54,676 nt of DNA, from assembly GCF_003097655.1 (NCBI RefSeq), contig NZ_QCZH01000025.1, forward strand, positions 1 to 54,676, read 5' to 3'. Positions within the stretch are counted from its first letter, which is position 1, and each line of letters starts with the position of its first letter. Below the pieces are notes generated by a model. The model saw only the letters and a list, made by a program, of their open reading frames with translations, was not told where the DNA came from and ran no database searches. Positions 7,556 to 16,759 of the stretch are shown piece after piece. Origin of the DNA: Flavobacterium laiguense (GTDB lineage: Bacteria; Bacteroidota; Bacteroidia; Flavobacteriales; Flavobacteriaceae). A program made the translations under genes and the position numbers.

Positions 7556-9170
7556 TTATACTTTCTGGCTTTTTATAGTAGCCTGTCTCATGCTTTTTCC
7601 ACATTTAGATGTAATAGAAATAAACATCATGGAAGCTAGAAATTTCATTACCGCAAGAGAAATGGCAACCAATAATCATTGGATATTGACCACCATAAAT
7701 GACTTACCACGTTATGAGAAACCGCCTTTACCAACCTGGCTAACGGCTGTTTCCGGAATTATTTTCGGTTTTGATAGTATTTATGGCATGCGCTTCCCTG
7801 TTGTATTAATTACATTATTACTTGTTTTTGGAGTTTATAAACTTTCTGAAAAATTAGGTTTATCAAAGCAACAAAACTTCCATAATGGACTTATCTTAAT
7901 CACTTCTTTTTATATTTATTTTGCAGGAAGAGACAACCAATGGGACATGTACACCCATAGCTTTATGGTTGTTTGTATACTATTTTTATGGGATTTATTG
8001 AATGAACCTAAGAAACCTCTTTTCAATGCAGTTATGGCAGGATTGTTTTTTGGATTCTCTTTTTTATGCAAGGGACCAATTTCAGTTTATGCTTTATTAC
8101 TACCGTTTTTAATTGCTTATGGATTTACCTATAAGTTTCAATTAAAAAACAAAAAAATGTACCTTTTGCTGATCCTTCTATTAGGCATAATTATAGGTTT
8201 ATCATGGCCTTTGTATGTAAAATGGGTAGATCCTATAACCTACTTAAAAGTTACAAAGCTCGAAAGTGGAAGATGGGGGAATTACAACACCAGACCTTTT
8301 TATTATTATTGGAGCTTTTTTACCCAAAGTGGAATTTGGACCGTTCCAGCCTTAATCGCTTTAATCTATCCGTATTTAAAAAACAAAGTCTGCAATTTAA
8401 AAGCCTATCAATTTACGTTGATCTGGACATTAGCAGCTGTAGTTTTACTTTCGATAGTACCCGAAAAAAAATCTAGATATCTATTACCTGTTTTAATTCC
8501 GATGGCTTTAAATACTGGATTTTATATTGAATACTTGATTTCCAATTTCAAAAATATAACTTTAAAAAAAGAGAAAGGAATCGTTTATTTTGCCTTTGGA
8601 CTTATCGGAATTGTTTGTATTGCTATTCCTGTTGGGATATTTATTAAAGTGAAAAACGAAATTGTAGGATTTGAATTTTGGTTGATTGGCTTAACTTTAT
8701 CTTTATTGACCATAGGCTATGTTATATTCACAAACCTTAGAAATAAAAAATTTATAAAAGTATTCTATGCGATAATAGCCGTACAAGTAGCCGTAGTAGT
8801 TTTTGGAATACCATTTACCAAGCTTATTTTAAAAAATCCTGATTACGCTAGTGCGAAAGCAATTAGAAAAACAGAAAAAAGTTTAGGTGTTCGTACCTAT
8901 GAAATAAATTCATTTACTCCCGAAATAATATGGGATTATGGGTTTAGCATGCCCATTCTATTAAATAAAGAAACCAATAAACTAAATTTACCTTTAGAAA
9001 ATAAATTTGGTTTATTGGTTTCTGAAACAGATAGTATCGTTTCTAAAAAAGAATTTAAGAATTATAGTTTAAGAAAGGTTTCTTATATTGATATGAATCA
9101 TATTCCAAAAGAATCAAAGAAACATAACGATCGATTAACGAGAATATACTATATCGTTACGAAGAAATAA
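7536..9170 (+). CDS. GT39 family membrane glycosyltransferase, ArnT-like
   Basis: A 544-residue multi-pass protein of the ArnT/protein O-mannosyltransferase superfamily, which takes sugar from a polyprenyl-phosphate donor and adds it to an acceptor on the periplasmic side. The first loop after the N-terminal helix, with MEARNF and PRYEKPPLPTWL (about 30-70), is the conserved acceptor/donor loop; GRDNQWDMYTH and CKGPISVY follow, then about ten hydrophobic segments and a soluble C-terminal part. It overlaps the LAB_N gene by 20 bases. The acceptor may be lipid A or another envelope lipid; the sequence does not decide it. Confidence 0.85.
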   Translation: MSKLIHNYTFWLFIVACLMLFPHLDVIEINIMEARNFITAREMATNNHWILTTINDLPRYEKPPLPTWLTAVSGIIFGFDSIYGMRFPVVLITLLLVFGVYKLSEKLGLSKQQNFHNGLILITSFYIYFAGRDNQWDMYTHSFMVVCILFLWDLLNEPKKPLFNAVMAGLFFGFSFLCKGPISVYALLLPFLIAYGFTYKFQLKNKKMYLLLILLLGIIIGLSWPLYVKWVDPITYLKVTKLESGRWGNYNTRPFYYYWSFFTQSGIWTVPALIALIYPYLKNKVCNLKAYQFTLIWTLAAVVLLSIVPEKKSRYLLPVLIPMALNTGFYIEYLISNFKNITLKKEKGIVYFAFGLIGIVCIAIPVGIFIKVKNEIVGFEFWLIGLTLSLLTIGYVIFTNLRNKKFIKVFYAIIAVQVAVVVFGIPFTKLILKNPDYASAKAIRKTEKSLGVRTYEINSFTPEIIWDYGFSMPILLNKETNKLNLPLENKFGLLVSETDSIVSKKEFKNYSLRKVSYIDMNHIPKESKKHNDRLTRIYYIVTKK

Positions 9171-9401
9171 TTATTCCTTCTCGTAACGTTCCATTTCTCT
9201 ATCATAAAATTCATTGGCAAGAACAATAAGTCCTTCCATTTCGGCATTCAATTCAGCTTCATCAAGATCTTCTGCTTCTTCTATAAATTCCACTTCATCG
9301 TCTTTCAGATTGATGATGAATCTGGGGTAATCCAAGTGAATGATGAAGATATCATCCGGAAAATCGGTATTGTCTCCTAGTAAAAATTTTGGTAATTCCA
9401 T
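9171..9401 (-). CDS. Small acidic conserved hypothetical protein
   Basis: A 76-residue soluble protein with a strongly acidic second half (a run of E and D around 35-56) and no cysteines, membrane segments or recognised motif. The N-terminal FLLGDNTDFPDDIF segment looks structured. It converges directly with the GT39 gene with no gap, and a palindromic repeat separates it from the band 7 gene upstream. Clean ATG start, but no function can be assigned. Confidence 0.65.
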   Translation of the reverse strand: MELPKFLLGDNTDFPDDIFIIHLDYPRFIINLKDDEVEFIEEAEDLDEAELNAEMEGLIVLANEFYDREMERYEKE

Positions 9402-9431
9402 GTTTGTATTAATTTTAAGATATTAGATAAT

Positions 9432-9507
9432 AGACAAATAGATAATAGATAAAAACAACATAACCTTTTAAGAGTCTATCATCTTTTTGTCTATTATCTA
9501 CTTGTCT
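9432..9507. repeat. Inverted repeat between two minus-strand genes
   Basis: The 24-base arms 9432-9455 and 9484-9507 match at 22 of 24 positions as an inverted repeat, with a 28-base loop. The arms consist of TAGATAATAGA-type units. It may act as a terminator or RNA-stability element after the band 7 gene. Confidence 0.6.
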
Positions 9508-9515
9508 TCAAAAAT

Positions 9516-10424
9516 TTATTTATCCGACAAAATAACGGGTGCATTTCCTTTTCCATTCATAAAAATAATTTTAGAATTTGGAGAAGCAGCCAGCTCTTTT
9601 TGCGCTTTAATTTGTTCGTATTGTAGTTGCTTATCTGTTAAGCCAAGAGAAATAATTCGTTGATAATCGGCAATACCTTGTGCTTCTACTCTTTTACGTT
9701 CGGCTTCTTGTTTTTCCTTTTGAAGTACAAACGTCATTTTTTGAGCATCTTGTTCAGCATTGATTTTACTTTCTATCGATGCTTTTACAGATATTGGCAG
9801 ATTGATATTACGAATTAATAATTGCTCAAGAACCAAACCTCTACTTTTAAAATCTGCTTCAATACTCTTAAAAATTCGTTGTTGAAATTCATTCCTTTTC
9901 GTTGAATATAAAGCCACGGCATCATAATAAACAGCGTTATCACGAATACGGGTTCGAGTTACAGGACGAACAATTTTATCGGTATAATCTACCCCAATTT
10001 TCTTAAAAATCACTGGAGCATCAGTAGGTACCACGCGATACAAAACCGTCAGGTCAATAATCACTTCCAGTCCATCGTTGGACAAAACCCGAATAGCATC
10101 ATCTCCTTCTTGAGCACCCTCACCATGAACAGCAGACATGGTATAATTTTGAGTTTGAATATCAAATTCGGTAATATCCAAAAGTGGATTTATAACATTC
10201 AAACCACTTTCTAGAACTCCAGATTCAACACTTCCATAAAGAGACTTTACTCCCACTTTTCCAGCATCAATTTGTTTAAACATAGAAGAAAAAACCCCCA
10301 AAGCAATTAGGACAAATCCAACAATCTTTAATAAACCGGCGAATTTCGAAAACGGATTGACATTATTGCTTAACGTAAATCCGAGAATCAATAAAATTAT
10401 TCCAAGAATAATAAATAGTATCAT
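9516..10424 (-). CDS. SPFH/band 7 (prohibitin-like) membrane protein
   Basis: A 302-residue protein with two N-terminal hydrophobic segments (about 2-20 and 30-48) followed by a band 7 domain from the QIDAGKVGVKSLYG motif (51-64) to about 215, then an alanine/glutamate-rich coiled coil containing KEKQEAERKRVEAQG. Prohibitin-type proteins form large membrane-anchored rings that organise the inner membrane and often bind the protease FtsH. Length and order are typical. It lies 69 bases downstream of the MATE gene on the same strand and may be read through from it. The specific role is unknown. Confidence 0.85.
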   Translation of the reverse strand: MILFIILGIILLILGFTLSNNVNPFSKFAGLLKIVGFVLIALGVFSSMFKQIDAGKVGVKSLYGSVESGVLESGLNVINPLLDITEFDIQTQNYTMSAVHGEGAQEGDDAIRVLSNDGLEVIIDLTVLYRVVPTDAPVIFKKIGVDYTDKIVRPVTRTRIRDNAVYYDAVALYSTKRNEFQQRIFKSIEADFKSRGLVLEQLLIRNINLPISVKASIESKINAEQDAQKMTFVLQKEKQEAERKRVEAQGIADYQRIISLGLTDKQLQYEQIKAQKELAASPNSKIIFMNGKGNAPVILSDK

Positions 10425-10493
10425 TTTATAGTTTTTTAATTGGTACAGTGATTATACGAAGAAACCAATTATAAGTTACATTCTTACAAACAC

Positions 10494-11876
10494 TTATTTT
10501 TCTGAATTTTCCAAAACTAGCTTTTTTGTCAAACGGGCAAACCGAATATACAAAAACAAAGCCGCTGCGGTCAACCCTGCCAAAAGACCTATCCAGATAC
10601 CCGCTGCTTTTAAGTCGGTATATTTTCCCAGATAAAAAGAAATCGGAAAGCCAATCACCCAATAGGCCACAAAAGTAATGTACATCGGGATTTTAACGTC
10701 TTGCAAACCTCTCAAAGCACCCAAAACCACCACTTGAATCCCATCCGAAATTTGAAAAATAGCAGCAATCAGCAATAATTTTGAAGTAATAAAAATGATT
10801 TCCTTATTATCTAAAACCTGAGCGGGATCGTTCATATTCAAAAACAAATGTGGCAAATAATTATGAAACACAACAAAAATAAACGCAAAAAAAGCTTCGG
10901 TAATAATCGCCAATAAAAAGATGGATCGAGCCACGATAATTAAGTTTTTAAAATCAGACACCCCTTTGGAATGACTCACCCGAATCATTGCCGTAACACT
11001 CAAACCCATGGCTACCATAAACGTCGAGGAAGCCAATATAAGCGCAATTTGATTCGCCGCCTGACTATTTTTACCCAATGTCCCCGAAAGCCAGATTGCC
11101 GCGGTAAACAAAGTCACTTCAAACAACATTTGCATGGCCGAAGGAAAACCAAGTCCAATAATTTTTTTAACGATTGATTTTTTTATTTCTTTAAAAGTGA
11201 AATTTTTAAAATACTGCTTCATAACAGCATTGTGCTTCATCAGATAATGCATAAAAACCACCATCATAATTCTAGAAATCACAGTTCCCAAAGCAGCTCC
11301 TATAACGCCTAGTTTTGGGAAAATCCAAAAACCATAAATCAATACATAATTAAAAAAAACGTGCACCACATTAGCCAAAATAATCGAGTACATAGAATAT
11401 TTGGTCAAAGACAAACCATCTGCAAATTGTTTGTATCCTTGATACATTACCACCGGAATTAAAGAAAAAGCAACCCAATCAATATAAGGTCCCGCAAGCG
11501 CTACCACAGCAGGAGGCTGATCCATAAAATACATTAATTGCTTTGACAATACCGTCAATATAAATAACGACACACCCAGAATGGTACACAACAACAATCC
11601 ATGATGAAACGTAGTTCTGATTTTCTTATCGCTCTTTTCGGCATCAGCTTCGGCTATTAATGGTGTTATAGCTGTAGAAAAACCTATCCCTATGGACAAG
11701 CCTAAAAAGATAAAACTATTCCCCAAAGACACGGCTGCCAACTCGGTTGAACCCAAATTCCCAACCATATAATTATCTACAATACCTATCAAAGTGTGCC
11801 CCAACATCCCTAAAATTACGGGATAAGCCAATTTAATATTATACGAGAATTCTTTGGTGTATTGAGAGAAGTTCAT
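10494..11876 (-). CDS. MATE family multidrug efflux transporter
   Basis: A 460-residue transporter with the twelve-helix layout and two-fold repeat of the MATE family. The first half holds PVILGMLGHTLIGIVDNYMV; GIGFSTAITPLIAEA and, in the second half, SAMQMLFEVTLFT and SQAANQIAL are typical. NorM-like members export cationic drugs or metabolites in exchange for sodium ions or protons. Clean ATG at 11876. The gene is preceded by a region of inverted repeats and followed on the same strand by the band 7 gene. The substrate is not predictable. Confidence 0.9.
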   Translation of the reverse strand: MNFSQYTKEFSYNIKLAYPVILGMLGHTLIGIVDNYMVGNLGSTELAAVSLGNSFIFLGLSIGIGFSTAITPLIAEADAEKSDKKIRTTFHHGLLLCTILGVSLFILTVLSKQLMYFMDQPPAVVALAGPYIDWVAFSLIPVVMYQGYKQFADGLSLTKYSMYSIILANVVHVFFNYVLIYGFWIFPKLGVIGAALGTVISRIMMVVFMHYLMKHNAVMKQYFKNFTFKEIKKSIVKKIIGLGFPSAMQMLFEVTLFTAAIWLSGTLGKNSQAANQIALILASSTFMVAMGLSVTAMIRVSHSKGVSDFKNLIIVARSIFLLAIITEAFFAFIFVVFHNYLPHLFLNMNDPAQVLDNKEIIFITSKLLLIAAIFQISDGIQVVVLGALRGLQDVKIPMYITFVAYWVIGFPISFYLGKYTDLKAAGIWIGLLAGLTAAALFLYIRFARLTKKLVLENSEK

Positions 11877-11990
11877 TTTAATTTATTTTGGGCAAAGGTA
11901 ATGAGAACCTTTTCAAATTAAACCATGAAATCGCCAAGATTCCATATAACAAACACTAATAAACAATGGTAATATCTCCCGACAGCTCAA

Positions 11991-12123
11991 TGTCATTAAG
12001 TTAAGGTTTTATTTTCTCGCAAAGACGCTAAGTCGCAAAGATTGAAGCCTTTTCTTTGCGACTTAGCGTCTTTGCGAGAAACAAATTCAACAAAAGCCTT
12101 ACATAAAATCCTAAACTTAATGA
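11991..12123. repeat. Nested inverted-repeat element (MITE-like)
   Basis: A perfect 28-bp inverted repeat, 12013-12040 with 12054-12081, is built from TCGCAAAG and ACGCTAAG units around a 13-base loop. It is nested within outer imperfect arms TGTCATTAAGTTAAGG (from 11991) and CCTAAACTTAATGATA (to about 12123). Similar outer arms occur at 15705-15879 and similar inner units at 22043-22137. No open frame is present. It fills the gap between the peroxidase and MATE genes. Confidence 0.75.
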
Positions 12124-12183
12124 TATTGCCGAAAGCTATCAGAATCCTAAAAAAAACAAACATTATCTACATATGAATGAATC

Positions 12184-13983
12184 TCAATAGCTCCCTTTTG
12201 TATCAGTCAAGGTCTTCATAAAAGCTATTAATTGTTTCTTTTCTAATGGTGTTAAATTCAACTTATCTTCAGGCAAAGTTTGGTTTGGTAAATTGAAACC
12301 CATACCGTTTCCTCCACCACCATTATAAAAATCAACCACTTCTTCCAAGGTTTCATACACTCCGTTGTGCATATAAGGTCCCGTTTTTTCAATATTGCGT
12401 ATTGTCGGTGTTTTAAAGAAAAATTTTCTCAGTTCTGTTTTATAAACATCATAGCGCCCAAAATCAGCATCAATCTTAGGATTAATAGTGTCTTTAGTAC
12501 TAGGTACTCCAATCAACTCTATTTCCGATTCTTTAAAGGTAGTTGGCACTAAACCATTAAAAACAGGAGCAAAATGACAAGTCGCACATTTTGCTTTCCC
12601 CATAAAAAGATTAAATCCATTAATCTCATCCTGAGTTAAACTATTCTCCATATTGCCAATATTTCTATCAAATTTAGAATTAAAAGGATTTAAAGACATA
12701 ATGTAGGATGCGATCGCATTTCGGATAATATCATTAGAAACTTTTTCTTGATAGACTTTACTAAAGGCCATTTGATATTTTGCGTTTGTAGAGACCTTTT
12801 TCTCAACTTCATTTAAATTCAAATGAAACTCGTTTGGATTATTAATAACATCAACAATTTGAGCCTCTAAGCTACCTGCTCTTTTATCATGAAAAAAACC
12901 TTTCTGTAAAGCAGCGTAAAACAATGTAGGTGAATTTCTTTGGCCTCCAACTGGTTTTGCCAATCCATCTGTAAAATAGTGCTCTGCTTTATGGCAACTT
13001 GCACAGCTCATATTATTGTTTTTAGACAACGATTTATCTTCGAATAGCAATTTCCCTAAAGCTACTTTCTCTGCAGCTAACGGATCTCCATTTTGACCTG
13101 TAAAGTAACTTATATTAAATGTTTCTTTGCCAAACAAATTGGAAACCTCGTAATTTATAGCTTGCTTGAATGGAAAAACTACTTTCCAATCTAAAACGGT
13201 TTTGTTCCAAATTTCTAACCCTTTATGAGTGTGTGTTTTTATAAAAGAATATCTATTAAATGCATTGAAATTTCCTTTCAAATCATTTATGCTTAGATCT
13301 AGTTCTTCTTTCCACTCCATAAAAAGGGTATGATCTTTAAAATCCTTTTCGAATAATTGTAAAATAACTACTAAACTCTTATAAACTTCTTGACTTTCTG
13401 CCAATGAATTTTCTAAAGCAGGAGAATCAAAACCTGTTATTCCCGTTAAAGCCACTCTGTTTATGGCATCTCTAATGATCCATAAAATATGATGCTTTTT
13501 AAAAAATCTTAAAGAAGCATTTTCATGCAAAAACTTCAACTTTGCGCTTGTATTCAGCGCATGTCTATTAATAAGCGCCACATCATTTTCGTCATCCGAG
13601 AAAACAGCCTCTTCTAAAACTTGAAATCCCGTAGGCTTAATTATTTTCACGTCTGTAAAATCCTCTTCTTCAATCTTTAAAATATTGGGTTGATTTAAAT
13701 AGTTATAATTTTCAGAATCTACAAAAGCCAGTATGGGTTCAGCCTTTTTAAAACACATTCTAGCCTTTAAAAAATAGGCTTTTCTTTCTTTAATAGTTTT
13801 AGAATTTACTAATGAATCCAGTGCCGTTGCAGATTGCAGTAAGGTTTCTTTATAATAAATCTCTAATTTTTCGTATGAATTAAGGTCTTTGTAACTTGAT
13901 GCATCTTTACATCCTACAAAAACAGCAAAAAGGCTATATACTAATATAGCCTTTAAGTTAATGAATTTCAATATTTTAATCAT
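12184..13983 (-). CDS. Lipoprotein fusing an imelysin-like domain to a di-heme cytochrome c peroxidase
   Basis: A 599-residue predicted outer-membrane lipoprotein: hydrophobic leader to C25 (FVGC lipobox). Residues about 30-270 form a helical region with ARMCFKKAE (74-82) and GFQVLEEAVF (119-128), which resemble the imelysin motifs, although the usual histidine in GxHxxE is Q here. Residues about 290-599 are a MauG/CcpA-type di-heme domain with two c-heme sites, CASCH (327-331) and CATCH (466-470). Such enzymes reduce peroxide or oxidise protein or small-molecule substrates in the periplasm. Its ATG lies one base after the stop of the PhoX-like gene, so the two are an operon. The reaction is unknown. 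Confidence 0.82.
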   Translation of the reverse strand: MIKILKFINLKAILVYSLFAVFVGCKDASSYKDLNSYEKLEIYYKETLLQSATALDSLVNSKTIKERKAYFLKARMCFKKAEPILAFVDSENYNYLNQPNILKIEEEDFTDVKIIKPTGFQVLEEAVFSDDENDVALINRHALNTSAKLKFLHENASLRFFKKHHILWIIRDAINRVALTGITGFDSPALENSLAESQEVYKSLVVILQLFEKDFKDHTLFMEWKEELDLSINDLKGNFNAFNRYSFIKTHTHKGLEIWNKTVLDWKVVFPFKQAINYEVSNLFGKETFNISYFTGQNGDPLAAEKVALGKLLFEDKSLSKNNNMSCASCHKAEHYFTDGLAKPVGGQRNSPTLFYAALQKGFFHDKRAGSLEAQIVDVINNPNEFHLNLNEVEKKVSTNAKYQMAFSKVYQEKVSNDIIRNAIASYIMSLNPFNSKFDRNIGNMENSLTQDEINGFNLFMGKAKCATCHFAPVFNGLVPTTFKESEIELIGVPSTKDTINPKIDADFGRYDVYKTELRKFFFKTPTIRNIEKTGPYMHNGVYETLEEVVDFYNGGGGNGMGFNLPNQTLPEDKLNLTPLEKKQLIAFMKTLTDTKGSY

Positions 13984-13984
13984 A

Positions 13985-15427
13985 CTATCTTTCTAAACCT
14001 TTTATAAGATGCAAAACACTTCCCTCTGTAACAGCTTTCGGACCTGCATCTGCTTTTGGATCTTTAAACCCTGGTTTTATCCAACCATGATTTTGGGTAA
14101 TGATCAAGAAACTTCCTTCTACTCCAATAGTCTCAGAAACGTCAATCATACCAGTTACTTCCGATGCAATAGATGCCAATCCATAACCTGCTTTTTCAGC
14201 AGCTGTTTGATCGCATTCTAGCACTACCTTCAAGGCTCCTGTTTTTATATTGTACTGATACAAGTAAGCAAAATGCTTTTTATCTGCAGTATCAGGATAA
14301 CCATTTGGATCTTCCAAAATATACAGATAATCTTTGGTAGCAACTACGTTATCTGGACTATGAAATTGCTTCGCTTTACCATCCAATTTATCGCCATCTA
14401 ATACACAAGTAATCGTTGCTTTTGTAGGGTCATTTCCATTCAAAATTACTTTATAAATTCGACCGTAAACAGACCCTTTTCCTATTAAGGCTGTCTTTTT
14501 TCTACCTGTAACAGCAAAATAAATTTCTCTATTACTTTCTGCGGATCCTTTTCTGTAATCAATATCTTCAACCCTAGAGAATCCCATAATCCCTTTGGCT
14601 CTTGACTCACTTTCTAATCCATCTAAAGTTCGTTCGGAATATTCAACAAATTGGGCATCATAGCTTACGCCTTCTTTCATATCCATTTCAACATTTATTC
14701 CTGAAGCGGCTACTTTTAAACCATACAACTTTCCTGCATTTAAATCTCCTCTATTTCCCACATACATTGCTAATTGCCCTGAAGGAGTAGAATCATCACT
14801 GGTATCGTCACCAATAAATGCGACCGTTTTGTTTGGATACGCATCTTTACCTATAACTACAGCATTTTCTGCTGACCACTGCCCAAAAGAAGGCAACATT
14901 TTTGCAATTCCCGCAGTTTCAGCACTTTTAAAAGGATCAGTAGCAAAAACACCTTTAGAAGTACCATCCCATTCACCTCCCGAAAGGAAAAGCGGGCCAA
15001 AACCATGCTCTTCTGGAGTAATTAAACTCCCCGAACACTGGGCTGTTCCAGCTGTTGCAACCGCATTCAATATATATTCTCCTTTTACGGGTTTAAACGT
15101 TTTATCAAAAGTAACTCTAGCAATTGAATAAGCGGCTTCTATATTATTAATCAATGTGAAAGTACCATCTTGGTTTTTCATCAATCCCATTCCGTCTGCC
15201 ATTGAACCATACACGAAATTTGGCGATTGAGTTAATACATCCTCAGAACTTAGTAAAGAAAAAATCTCTAATTTTTCAAAACCTTCCTTTTTTGATAAAA
15301 ACACAGGTGTCTTCGATTGGTTTTTGGCCAAAACATCACTGTTAATAGGGTTTTCTTCTTCATTTTTATCATTGTTACACGATAGTAATGATGCTACTAC
15401 AAGCATCGATAGAATACTTTTTTTCAT
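13985..15427 (-). CDS. PhoX-like (DUF839) secreted lipoprotein
   Basis: A 480-residue predicted lipoprotein with a short signal peptide and lipobox ASLLSC within the first 16 residues. The mature part resembles the PhoX/DUF839 beta-propeller fold: a CSGSLITPEEHG block, GEWDG, repeated YG/GxxY strands, and HSPDNVV followed by YILEDPNG. PhoX enzymes are Ca/Fe-dependent alkaline phosphatases, but several relatives have unproven activity. The ATG at 15427 is preferred over 15451 because it gives a compact lipoprotein signal and a TTTCTTTG -7-like box lies just before 15451. It is the first gene of the two-gene operon with the di-heme protein. Confidence 0.72.
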   Translation of the reverse strand: MKKSILSMLVVASLLSCNNDKNEEENPINSDVLAKNQSKTPVFLSKKEGFEKLEIFSLLSSEDVLTQSPNFVYGSMADGMGLMKNQDGTFTLINNIEAAYSIARVTFDKTFKPVKGEYILNAVATAGTAQCSGSLITPEEHGFGPLFLSGGEWDGTSKGVFATDPFKSAETAGIAKMLPSFGQWSAENAVVIGKDAYPNKTVAFIGDDTSDDSTPSGQLAMYVGNRGDLNAGKLYGLKVAASGINVEMDMKEGVSYDAQFVEYSERTLDGLESESRAKGIMGFSRVEDIDYRKGSAESNREIYFAVTGRKKTALIGKGSVYGRIYKVILNGNDPTKATITCVLDGDKLDGKAKQFHSPDNVVATKDYLYILEDPNGYPDTADKKHFAYLYQYNIKTGALKVVLECDQTAAEKAGYGLASIASEVTGMIDVSETIGVEGSFLIITQNHGWIKPGFKDPKADAGPKAVTEGSVLHLIKGLER

Positions 15428-15704
15428 TTGGTTATTTGTTATAATTTTCATCGCAAAGAAACCTCCATATTATAAACTGAAAATGAATTTAATATTATCA
15501 AAACTTAAATAAAAACTGACTAATTCAAAAAAAGGGAAACAATAATTTCACATGAAGTTTATTACATTCCCGTTTTTTAAAACTATTTTGACAAACAAAA
15601 AAAAAATCTAAACACTGTAATCCCTTTTCAAAACAAAATTCCAATTTTCCCTACCCAACTAAAAAGACTATTTTTGGGGAGCTCAATCCCCATAGACATC
15701 GAGC

Positions 15705-15879
15705 AATGTCATTCAGGTTAAAAGATTTTAGATTGAAGATTAACGATTGGTGATTTCTGATTTCGTGTTGGTAAATATAAGATTGTAGAGTTTACGGGAT
15801 TTATCACATCTGAGATCAAAAATCGTTAATCAAAAATCAGCAATCATTTTATAAATTGTTTCTTAACCTTAATAACATT
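15705..15879. repeat. Degenerate inverted-repeat element overlapping a false gene start
   Basis: The outer arms AATGTCATTCAGGTTAA (15705-15721) and TTAACCTTAATAACATT (15863-15879) are inverted copies with two mismatches; internal units of the type AACGATT and AATCGTTAAT also pair. The outer arms resemble those at 11991-12123. The element extends into the upstream part of the next open frame, so the codons before the ATG at 15925 are repeat-derived. The gap 15452-15924 otherwise shows no gene. Confidence 0.6.
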
Positions 15880-15924
15880 AAACTACCATCTGGGCTAGGG
15901 CAGTCATTTTCAAAACAACATTTC

Positions 15925-16755
15925 ATGGAAAAATTCACACTCGAAATTCTCTTTCACATTATCGGAATTGGTTCTGCTTCAGGGCTCATTTACAAAGACA
16001 ACAGTTTATTCATCATTGGCGACAACAGCGGATTTCTATACGAATACAGTATCGAATCCAAAAACCTGCAACGCCATGAAATCATAGAAAATGCCAAAGA
16101 AAATATTATAAAAAGTGAAAAAACCGATTTTGAGGCCATCACCCATTTTGGAGACAATCTCTATGTTTTTGGTTCTGGATCAACTGCAAAAAGGAATAAA
16201 ATGATTCAAATCAATACGCTTGAAAAGGAAATAAGCACCAATGACCTAAATGATTTGTATGGAGTAATGCAAAGTTTCGGAGAAATAGAACCCGAGGATT
16301 TCAATATTGAAGGTGCAATTTACACCGGGGAAGAATGGTATTTATTCAATCGAGGTAACGGCAAATCAGCCAAAAATGTATTGTTTACCATCCAAGGCAA
16401 AAACTTGATTAACGAGTTCAATATCCTTTCTAACAACTACAAATTGCCCAAAATAAAAGGAGTGCGCAGCAGTTTTACCGATGCCATTTTGGTCGATAAC
16501 AAAATTTATTTTTTGGCTACAGCCGAAGACACCGACTCTACTTACAATGACGGAGAAATTCTGGGAAGCCTTATTGGTAGCATCGATCTTGAAACCATGA
16601 AAATTGATTTCACCAAGAAAATCACCGAAACCCATAAATTCGAAGGACTGACTTTATTCAAAAATTCAAATGACAAAATTGAATTCCTGCTTTGCGAGGA
16701 TAACGATACTGAGGTTCTAGAAGCCAATATTTACAAATTAACTTTAGAAAAATAA
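15925..16755 (+). CDS. Hypothetical protein, beta-propeller-like
   Basis: A 276-residue soluble protein with no signal peptide or membrane segment. It contains repeated blade-like strands (SGLIYKDNSLFIIGDNSG, DNLYVFGSGST, DNKIYFLATAEDT), a pattern typical of beta-propellers, and PEDFNIEGA and FEGLTLF segments. The start is the ATG at 15925; the frame continues upstream only through a repeat element with a TTG start. It is followed after four bases by the SDR gene and is probably cotranscribed. It is widespread-looking but I cannot assign a function. Confidence 0.6.
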   Translation: MEKFTLEILFHIIGIGSASGLIYKDNSLFIIGDNSGFLYEYSIESKNLQRHEIIENAKENIIKSEKTDFEAITHFGDNLYVFGSGSTAKRNKMIQINTLEKEISTNDLNDLYGVMQSFGEIEPEDFNIEGAIYTGEEWYLFNRGNGKSAKNVLFTIQGKNLINEFNILSNNYKLPKIKGVRSSFTDAILVDNKIYFLATAEDTDSTYNDGEILGSLIGSIDLETMKIDFTKKITETHKFEGLTLFKNSNDKIEFLLCEDNDTEVLEANIYKLTLEK

Positions 16756-16759
16756 AAAA

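Noticed and set aside
10426..10662. 78-codon minus-strand frame between the band 7 and MATE genes
   Set aside because: Most of it overlaps the end of the MATE gene in another frame, and the rest is AT-rich spacer.
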